DNA of 64,000 nt. Origin: Scleromitrula shiraiana. Taxonomy: Eukaryota > Ascomycota > Leotiomycetes > Helotiales > Sclerotiniaceae. The stretch is from assembly GCA_028455995.1 (NCBI GenBank), contig JABELC010000004.1, forward strand, positions 1,364,001 through 1,428,000, read 5' to 3'. The notes under the pieces were generated by a model that saw only the letters and a list, made by a program, of their open reading frames with translations, was not told the origin of the DNA and searched no databases. Position 1 is the first letter of the stretch, and the number at the start of each line of letters is the position of its first letter. Below are positions 56,127 to 64,000 of this stretch, in pieces. The position numbers and the translations under genes were made by a program.

Positions 56127-58311
56127 ATGACTCTTGGGCCTCATATTCCGGATGCTTTGCGAAGTATCGCAATCGCAACTGGTTTACAGACACCAGTCAG
56201 AAGATCTGTCGAACTTGCAAGATTGGATGCGAGGAGCAGATCTACTGCAGTTGAACTATCTATGAGGATTTTGGAAGATATAAAGAATAACGTGTATGTA
56301 GCTTCTGCCCTTATGAATTCATAGCAGAAGTTCATTATAGGAATACTAGCTAACTCAACACATGTAATAGATACGATTGTCCCATCTGCTCCGAATCGGT
56401 TCTGCTAGGAATGTCCATATGGAGCTGTAAAGGGTGTTATCAAGCATATCATTGGCAATGCGTCACTTCGTGGACTAGATCACATGCTGCCAGAATATTT
56501 GGGCCTTGGCCTTGTCCAATATGCAAGCAATTACACATAAGTGATCCTGAAGAATCTTGTTGGTGTGGAACATCAGCATATTTTCTCCTTCCTTCAGGGA
56601 CGAACAGTTGCGATCGAAAATGTAATAAGGACGTGAGATGTGGTGACAGGGTGAATTGCAAATCTACTGCATGTCAAGAACCTTGCCATCCAGGTCCCTG
56701 CCCAAAATCAAAGTGCACAAAATCATGTGGACCAGAAAAGGAAAAAGTTACATCAAACACTTTTCCAATGCCAGCTGGTCCTCCCAGAGCTATTTTGGGA
56801 AATCAATCGGTTCAAACAGAACCAAATGCAGAGCTCATGTCGGAAATGGCGCAAGATCAATCAGAACTACCTACAAACCTTCGAGCTCGTACCTTACAGC
56901 CGGATCGGCCTCTTGACTTACTGATCTTGGATGCTGTTCACTTAGTTCCTTTATTGGCTGTTCTGAATATCCCAATCATTTTTTGGATTGTCCGCCGGGT
57001 CCATCATTGGACTGAACCGCTCTTGTATCAAACTTTTACTATGTCCACATATCGTCGCAATGAGATATTCCTCGTTGGATTTGCCGTAACAGTTATTGTT
57101 CCAATTAATTTATATTTTGGGCTGTTGACAGTGTTGAGATTGAGTGACTTGATCAAAAAGCGTCTCGGAATTAATCAAAGTGTTTTGAGCAGAAGTTCAA
57201 CGCCGATGGTCAAAGACATAGCCAATATCATCGCTTTCATCATTACTTGGGGAACATGGGTTGCCCTAGTAGTCGCCATACCTTTATTGTAAGTTATTCT
57301 CACCACTATCTGCAGCGGATGCTAATGGAACATAGTTTAATCGCCGGACCCGGCAAGATCTGGGCATCGCGTATGGACAAAACATGCGACATCTTTGATA
57401 CCCGTATCTCACTCGGATCAACTCCTAGATCAATCTGGCACATTGAAAACAACTACGCTAGTACCACCAGAAAGTCTCAAACAGATAGATACGACTACAC
57501 TACTTTACCTGGTCTCGATCCCGATATCTTCAATCTAAAACATTACTACAATACCACCAATGATACATCCAACCCATATCATGACTTTCAACGTGTAGTT
57601 GGACTATCTTCATTTTCATCTCAACCAATCGCCATAGATTTTGATCTCTACAACCAGATCTGGCGCATTCAAACGTTTTCTTATCTTCCATACACGCGTC
57701 CTAAAAATCCTAAAACTCATCTCTTACCATGGTATTCGCAAGACAGACCTGCTTACAGTAGCGCTCTCAGCTCTTATCCAAGACCCGAAGCAGATGATCA
57801 ATCATTTTCCGTAGTCAAAAGTGGAACTTGGACTGCAACCTCCAAGATGAATCCCCACTTGAATTTCCCAAGTCTGGAATTGACAATACCTAATTGGCAT
57901 TATTTTTCACAGCATTGTCATTACCAACCATTCATGAGGGTATTTCGCACAAGTAATATGACACAAGCAGAGATTACGCGGAAGAAAGAGGAGGCATGGA
58001 ATGGTAAGAATTTCCCGGAAATTGTGATGAGAACGGCTAGTTTTGGGTTTGGTGGAAGTGAGGGTCTAGATGTTTGTATTCATAGGAATTCATATTTTGA
58101 AAAGATTGAAAAGATGGGCAATACAAAAAAGGAGAGAAACAAGCAAGCGGTTGATGCTGACAACGTAGTTAAAAGAGAGGGCATGGGTGATGATGGATTA
58201 GTGGTTTTAGGATTGATGGTAGTAAGTAGAGAAGAGATGGCCAGCAATAATGTAGGGGGTTTTTGGAGCAGATCTAAAGAGGAGCGCTCAGGATGCCGAT
58301 GGGAGTTCTGA
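56127..58311 (+). CDS. C4HC3 RING-variant / NF-X1-like cysteine-rich membrane protein
   Basis: Exons 56127-56293, 56371-57288 and 57336-58311 give 686 residues. Zinc ligands Cys59, 62, 75, 78, His83, Cys86, 104 and 107 form a C4HC3 RING-variant/PHD finger as in NF-X1-type proteins. A cysteine-rich stretch at 119-175 includes CNKDVRCGDRVNC and CQEPCHPGPCPKSKC, which match NF-X1 zinc-finger half-repeats. Instead of more repeats, three hydrophobic segments follow (about 237-263, 287-311, 338-362), then a roughly 320-residue C-terminal domain that I do not recognise. An E3 ubiquitin-ligase role at an internal or plasma membrane is inferred from the finger. The start could lie further upstream in an unseen exon; ATG at 56127 is the first in frame. 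Confidence 0.75.
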
Positions 58312-58770
58312 TTTTAATGTCATACTGTAGCTATTTTGTATTGGGTAACATGTTGAGATGGTTGATGTGAAGGTCATTGCCATGCAAGGTTCGGGTAGGA
58401 TTATTCTTGAACTCCATATGGATCTTTTTAATGGGTAATTTAGTTTAATTGCAATGTCAAATATCAATCTATTCTTAGGACTCATGCTACATCTCAATCA
58501 AGTCACCCGGGGGTGCATGTGCTAATTCATCCATTACCTCTCAATTGAAATGTTCAAATATTATATTGCATTGTTCTACTCAGTCAATCTTAGAAAATTA
58601 AAGCCAGAAGTTTATAGGCTTGATTTGGATTTAATGAATATGAAATTGTTTAACTTCAACCTAATATTATCATTTTTTGCGTGTTTGACTGGAAGGTAAT
58701 AAATGAATAAGCATCACCCCTGATGAGTTATGATCTTGAATTCATGGTTACATATATCATTCCTCGATCA
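58312..58770. other. 3' flank of the RING membrane protein
   Basis: AT-rich spacer before the decayed MFS gene. No gene was seen. Confidence 0.4.
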
Positions 58771-59420
58771 TTAAGAACTTCCTTTAGCTCTAAACCAAGC
58801 GCTAAATCTCCACAAGATAAAAGGAGCCGGTCCGCCAATAACCAAAAATACCAAGGCCAGCAAACTGTTTCCCTAACCGAATCCCATTACATCGTACATC
58901 TTTGGAGAAAAAAGCTAAAAAGAAAAACCTGCCAGATTTCGCGGAAATTGACTTGCTGCGCTAGCACTGGCAACATGATCCGGAAAAGCATCCATCATAT
59001 ACGCCTGCAATACTTGTGTATCCAATATGATTCCACAACTATAAATTGCAACACCGGTATCTGGTACTAACCAAAACACGCAGTATTGTGCACTCCAACC
59101 ATAGATAATTAATCCAATGGGACTGAGTATGGCACCAGGAATAATTAGAGGCACGCGAGATTCTGGCTGAGGTTCCCGGGGGTTCATCTTCGGATTGTGC
59201 AAGGGTAAGAAAATGTTGATATAGCTTATCCATCATACGAGCGCCAATTTGAGCAGCAACTAAACAGCCGATAGTGACGGCTATGTAATGAAGTCCAGAT
59301 ACAGTAACGGATTGATGATAATGGGTTTGGAAATGGAGGGGAGTGCGGGGGCAATCATTGTAGAGGAGCTCATTGTTATGGTACTGCCAAGAAATACGAG
59401 AATTGTGATGAACCGATTTT
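58771..59420 (-). pseudogene. Decayed MFS drug/polyamine-type transporter remnant
   Basis: Read leftward, the C-terminal half of a DHA1-type MFS transporter is recognisable over three frames: SGLHYIAVTIGCLVAAQIGA with RMMDKLY, then VPLIIPGAILSPIGLIIYGW, then AGFSF and LFSPKMYDVMGFG, ending in PAPFILWRF. Lesions: a frameshift between 59200 and 59225, an in-frame TAG at 58917-58915 and another TAG at 58875-58873, each where relatives keep coding residues; the final stop is TAA at 58773-58771. A hydrophobic start-like stretch (TMSSSTMIAPALP) lies about 130 bp upstream, so most of the gene between the first and last helices is missing. The TAG at GFG*GNS suggests a C-to-T type change, in keeping with RIP, but one site is not proof. 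Confidence 0.7.
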
Positions 59421-60195
59421 TGGCGGGGGAGTATGTTTAGGGAAAGATATAGTTAGGGGGGTCGCGAGTGGTGGGGTGAGAATAGGTTACCTGGTGGATT
59501 TTATGTAACAAACAGTACTTTGAAAGTCCCATTCCACGTCGCTGTCTCGGGCAACCAGATTAACATAAAATCTTATTCGCTGAGCGGATTTATCAAGTGA
59601 TTTTGATTCATGTATGTACGTATCATGTGAAGTGATAAGGATGAAAATGAGAAATTCGTAGGCGGGATTATTAACGACAAGAAGCCCCGAATAGTTGCAA
59701 CCTACTAGTCTTTGTTTTCGGTGTTTGTTGCAATATATCAAGAGCATATATATTAATTATTTTTTTGGATCTCTACTAGATGCCTTCGCAGTAGCATTTG
59801 GGATATATAGTTTATTTTCAATAGTGGTATAACGGTTCGACAATAGTTTTAGTAAACTCATACAAAGTTGAAAGGCATATATTATCGCTTATAATTCAGT
59901 CAAATTTATCAGATGAAGATGACTTTTTTAGAAATCAGAATGTTAATGATAGTTTATTTTTAATATATTAAATCAATTGAAGATGTGATATTGTGAATGT
60001 TGTGATTTTTTCATGGGCACTGATCAAGTTGGAAGGGAATTATAGAATCAATGAAACAAATTTTTAGATTTCTTTTTGGAGATGAAGATACATCATTTTA
60101 GGAGTTTATGTAGAAACAAAGGAGATAAGAAAAAACTTACAAGTTATTAGATGTTGACAAACCAGAAGAACCCAGAAACCGAGATCAAATTATCC
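59421..60195. other. Intergenic, AT-rich
   Basis: Spacer between the decayed transporter and the 3' end of the amidoligase-like gene. No gene was recognised. Confidence 0.4.
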
Positions 60196-61305
60196 TCACA
60201 GACTAATATCATAGAACTTCTCAACTATTTCCTCTTGTGCAATCATCTTCCTCTTCTCCGTCTTCTCCACTTTCTCCATATAGTACGTATGAGTCGAAGT
60301 CAGCAACTCCAACTCCCTCAAAAGAACAGCCAAGCTGGGGTCCGTCTGATGAAGAAGCAAGACTTCCATGAGTCGCTCACGAGAGACCCGATGACACCAA
60401 GCTACTAAACCGGTAACAAACTTGATCCAATGACAGATGGTCTCTTCATCAGTAGTACCAGCATGTTGTCGAAATTCAATGGTTCGTTTCACCGGAGATT
60501 TATAAGGAGTCTTCAGACGACCTATAGAATATGCAAATCTCGCGCCTAGCCAGTCTCCTGCACCAGAAAAACATTGCACAATTTCATTGTTGGTACTAAG
60601 ATCCATGATGAAATTGAGCGTGTCTTCTGAGATAGTGTCCCGGTTAAAACTTTTTATCCTGTTCGCTAGAGCAGATCCTTCTCTCAATGGATTACAAAAA
60701 GGGTTGATTAATCGTTCTATAGGATGAAGCAAAGTGATTGCAGACTCAAATGTCCACAAAGTGGCCATGAGATTGCGGAAAGGAATGAGTTCAAACCCTC
60801 GATCTCCTCTTCCAACATGAACGTGAAAACCAGTAGAATCATTGACATGAACTTTGAAATGGGTATTCAATGCCCTGATAACCATCCTCAACTCGACAAG
60901 TGCCTGAGATTGGCATTGGAGAGCAGGACTCACCAATTCAAATCCAAAATAATGCGAGCCGCTACCCTCATTCTCGGCCAAGAAATCAATCGAGACATCT
61001 TGCACTAGTGACCATGTGGAATAGAGGTCACCCGGTGAGATCACAGTTGTTACACCCGCAACTCGGGAACCGAAAAGTTCCTCTTGGCTGTAAACAGAAA
61101 TGCCAGTGTATTTTTTCAATGTCTCACGGACATGGTTGTTGGCCACGTGCCAGTCAGGGTATTGATCAATTGCTGGAACCTCACCTTGTTCAAATTGAAT
61201 TGCGAATTCAAGTTCTACACCAAATGTCAGCTCAGAACGATTAAACCATGTGCTCGTCATACTTGCTTTTAATTTGGTCCGTTGGTATGTGTGATATTCC
61301 TTCAA
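60196..61305 (-). CDS. Amidoligase-family protein
   Basis: A putative ATP-dependent carboxylate-amine ligase of the fungal amidoligase family, related to glutamine-synthetase/gamma-glutamylcysteine-ligase fold enzymes. The substrate is unknown. Landmarks are the N-terminal FGVELEFAI with its acidic metal ligands, GFELVSPAL near residue 125, TGFHVHVG with two histidines near 160, and RTIEFRQHAGT near 285. It is a single exon of 369 residues from ATG 61305; a second Met sixteen codons in (MTSTWFNRSEL) starts directly before the domain and may be the real start. No signal peptide is visible. The neighbour on the right is a GMC oxidoreductase transcribed the same way; a joint pathway is only a possibility. 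The ATP-binding residues fit an active enzyme. Confidence 0.85.
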   Translation of the reverse strand: MKEYHTYQRTKLKASMTSTWFNRSELTFGVELEFAIQFEQGEVPAIDQYPDWHVANNHVRETLKKYTGISVYSQEELFGSRVAGVTTVISPGDLYSTWSLVQDVSIDFLAENEGSGSHYFGFELVSPALQCQSQALVELRMVIRALNTHFKVHVNDSTGFHVHVGRGDRGFELIPFRNLMATLWTFESAITLLHPIERLINPFCNPLREGSALANRIKSFNRDTISEDTLNFIMDLSTNNEIVQCFSGAGDWLGARFAYSIGRLKTPYKSPVKRTIEFRQHAGTTDEETICHWIKFVTGLVAWCHRVSRERLMEVLLLHQTDPSLAVLLRELELLTSTHTYYMEKVEKTEKRKMIAQEEIVEKFYDISL

Positions 61306-62518
61306 TAAAATAAGATTCGATATGTATCTTGATGATTATTGGGAGAAGTCGTAGGAGTGTGAGTTGATGTATCTGAACATTCCCAGTCAAACGGAGATTT
61401 GTGCAAGTAATATATATCTTGAGAATGGAATGTTCGGGACTTGTTAAAACCTGGTTGTTAAGGGAAAATATTTTATATAATCCTATTGTTTCCTGTGATT
61501 CGGAATTTTTCTTTGTTCTTTCATGAACAAAGCAGTACAATGCTTCACCGGTAAATAGAATCAGTAAACACAAACTCTAGATGAGACAATTCTTATTAGG
61601 AAAAAAATGTAAACAATATACTGCACTATTATCGGTGGGCTACTGATTTTACTCTGGCACATCTATAAGATCTTCGTGATGTGTTTTGCTCAAGACAACG
61701 TAATATCCTTTTAACGCCGACTGACAAACCCAAATATCATATTTATGAAGAATATAAATCAACCAAGAGCACATTATTGGCTCTGTTTCTACTTCTGCTC
61801 CGGCATCCCGATGAGAAACTTAATAGGAGAGATTGATAAGATATGAAAATTCGCATGATAGCGATAATCAATAAGAAGAGAATCGACGGAAAAAATGAGC
61901 GACGATGAATATGAACGAGTGACCTTAGTGAAATTAAACGATAATACTTTAAAACAATCTTGTGTCAATCCTCGAAGATCCAATTCCAGTTCGTTTTTTT
62001 CAAGAAAGGAGAAGTGTAAACATTATAATGTATTAATCCTCTTCCAAACTGATCTTCGAGTTCTAAACATGCGTATATAAAAGCGGACACAAATACAAAG
62101 GAACAAAGAGAAACAAAGCCCCTATTCCTCGTTAATCTGTAACCGTGCGGACAATATATTTCATTCAAAGATGGAACTCCATATCATTAGATAATAATGA
62201 TTGAAAATTGGAGATTCTATCTTGTTTCGAAACCTTGCTATATATTTATAGAGGCGTATAAATCCATCAAATATGTATTTTAATTTACATATAGAAATTC
62301 GAATAAAATCAGGTAAGAGAGTGAATAAATAGAAAATCGAAGCTATTGTCCTTAAGTATCAAACCCAATGTACAGTAATAAATAATCGTCCATCCGCCAA
62401 ATCTCACGTGTATATATATGCACATCTCCCTCCAAACAACCCAAACAAACCAAAACAAAACAAAACGACTATACAAGCCAACTATCCCATACCCCAAAAC
62501 CCGAAAAACATAAGAAAC
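61306..62518. other. Intergenic
   Basis: About 1.2 kb with short frames only. The right end is C-rich and lies just 3' of the GMC oxidoreductase stop. Confidence 0.4.
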
Positions 62519-64000
62519 TCAAACAACCACATGCCTCACCTTCAAATGTTCAACCGCCATCTTCCCACTCCTCACCTTCTCCTCCCTAACATTGCCATTC
62601 CACGCCTTACTCGTTACCTTCAAACTCGCCATATCCAGCGCACCCACCCCTTTAATCAAATCCGCCGCCTTCTCGCCAATACCATACGCGGGCATTTGCG
62701 TATGGCCTTGGTTGAGAAGCGGCATGATGCTCGTATCAGCTACTCTGAGGTTTTGGACGCCGCGGACTTTGAGGTTTTCGTCGAGGACGGAGAGCGGGTC
62801 GGTGGATACGCCCATTTTGCAGGTTCCGCCGGGGTGGTAGCCTAGTTATGATGGTTAGTTGACGGGACGGATGAGATGGGATAGGATGGAGGTATTAATT
62901 GATATGGAATGGAAGAAAGGGAGAAAGAGAAAGATGAGTAGACGTACAAGTAGTAGCATTATCCTTAACATAAGGAACCCATTCCTCCCTCTCGGTAAAC
63001 TTATGATGAGTTAAATCCTTCGGCCAACTCCCCTCAACAACATCCTTTGTCCCCTTGCCATTTACAATAATCTCATTAGCATATCTACACGCCTCGCTAA
63101 GAACCACAACATCAAGCTCATCGCTCAAATAATTATGATTCACAATCGGATTATCCCTCGGATCTTTCGACTTCAGCTTCACATCTCCTCTACTCTTTGG
63201 AGAAAACAACTCCGCGATAATGGAAAATGCGTGCGTGGTTTCTCCGTCGGGGTATTGGTCGTATTGTTTGGGGCCGCCGTAGCATTCAGTGCTGAAGAAT
63301 TCGATGTTGGGTTGGGAGGGGGTGAGACCCATTGGGTCGCGGCCTGCGCGACGGGGGGCGGATTTCCAGGTTGGGTTGTTTGAGAGACGTTCGTCGAGTC
63401 GGGCGTAGGCGAATGCGCCGAATGGGAAGGTGGATAGTGGGCCGCGTTTTTCTTCTTTCCATTGGCGGTAGGCTTCTCCTAATGCGTTGGGTCGGTAAAG
63501 TAGGTAGTCGTTCGTTATGTTGGGTTTAGTGGTTTGATAAAATATGAAGACGATCTAGTTGATGTTTGTTTTGTTATTGGGAGCTCAATTGTGATGGATG
63601 TAAAGTTGAGGAGGTAGAACAAGAAATGGACGAGGAGCTTACCAAATGATCCATAAGATTTTTCCCAACTCCCGGTAAGTCTACCTGGCATTCTATACCG
63701 TGCTCCTCAAGTTCCGACTTCGACCCAATACCAGATCTCATGAGAATAGCAGGGGAACAGTAAGCACCTCCACTAACAACGATTTCCTTCCTAGCCTTGA
63801 TTTCTCTCTCTGTGCCATCTTTCTCAATCACCTTCACAGCAACCGCTTTAAGATTCGATCCTTGGCCTTCCAATATAACTTTGTCAACTATCGTATCTGT
63901 TTTAATCGAGAGGTTTGATCCTTTATTCTTGAAGTAGTTGGCCGATGTGGTTCTATCTCCTTTATATACTGTTCTTGGTGCATGTCCACAGCCATTTGGA
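62519..64000 (-). CDS. GMC oxidoreductase, C-terminal part (5' end beyond the window)
   Basis: An FAD-dependent glucose-methanol-choline type alcohol or sugar oxidase/dehydrogenase; the substrate is unknown. Visible exons are 64000-63643 (continuing past the edge), 63554-62948 and 62841-62519, joined by short introns. The GMC signature GGAYCSPAILMRSGIG lies in the first visible exon, followed by LPGVGKNLMDHL. The substrate-side segment CYHPGGTCKMG and the active-site region LLNQGHTQMPAYGIGEKAAD are intact in the last exon. The C-terminal tail extends about 45 residues beyond the usual EKAADLI end. The FAD-binding GxGxxG start, and any signal peptide, lie outside the window, so secretion cannot be judged. 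Exons alternate between C-rich and G-rich codon blocks. Confidence 0.9.

Overview
The window is nuclear DNA from a filamentous ascomycete. The evidence is short introns (about 37-160 nt) with GT..AG ends, fungal gene families (cytochrome P450, Zn2Cys6 protein, GH28 rhamnogalacturonase, GMC oxidoreductase, a Rad26/UvsD-type checkpoint protein), microsatellite-rich spacers and AT-rich blocks that look degraded by RIP-like mutation. The plant cell-wall enzyme and the general style suggest a plant-associated Leotiomycete such as a Sclerotiniaceae member; that placement is inference. No tRNA, rRNA or CRISPR was seen by eye.

Layout. 0-6 kb: a P450 N-terminal fragment, an Hsp70-like ATPase gene and a divergently transcribed gene with an internal Zn2Cys6 motif. 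6-12 kb: an AT-rich island holding a 977-bp fold-back element, two copies of a degraded repeat about 5.4 kb apart, and between them an intact eight-exon secreted rhamnogalacturonase. 13-18 kb: an ankyrin-like gene with an in-frame stop, a probable secreted HEXXH metalloprotease, a 76-bp higher-order minisatellite and a hypothetical protein. 18.7-21.6 kb: a SulP/STAS anion transporter. 21.6-31.4 kb: a gene desert rich in simple repeats. 31.4-33.2 kb: an MFS sugar transporter. 33.8-34.3 kb: a long TTTA array. 34.7-39.6 kb: a complete seven-exon xanthine dehydrogenase. 40.7-43.2 kb: a GNAT acetyltransferase and a small membrane protein. 44.8-49.6 kb: a Rad26/ATRIP-like checkpoint gene divergent from CDP-diacylglycerol synthase. 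50.6-52.3 kb: a pepsin-fold protein whose two catalytic motifs are degenerate. 53.9-61.3 kb: a free-standing alanyl-tRNA editing protein, a C4HC3 RING/NF-X1-like membrane protein, a decayed MFS transporter and an amidoligase-family protein. 62.5-64 kb: the C-terminal part of a GMC oxidoreductase that runs off the window.

The genes do not form one pathway or an obvious metabolite cluster. Most are housekeeping or solitary accessory genes, while the 6-16 kb segment looks like accessory sequence. Exon boundaries were worked out by hand from splice sites and reading-frame continuity; they close to whole codons for every complete multi-exon gene. The most unusual large-scale feature is a recurring switch from C-rich to G-rich sequence on the + strand inside many genes, regardless of gene direction.
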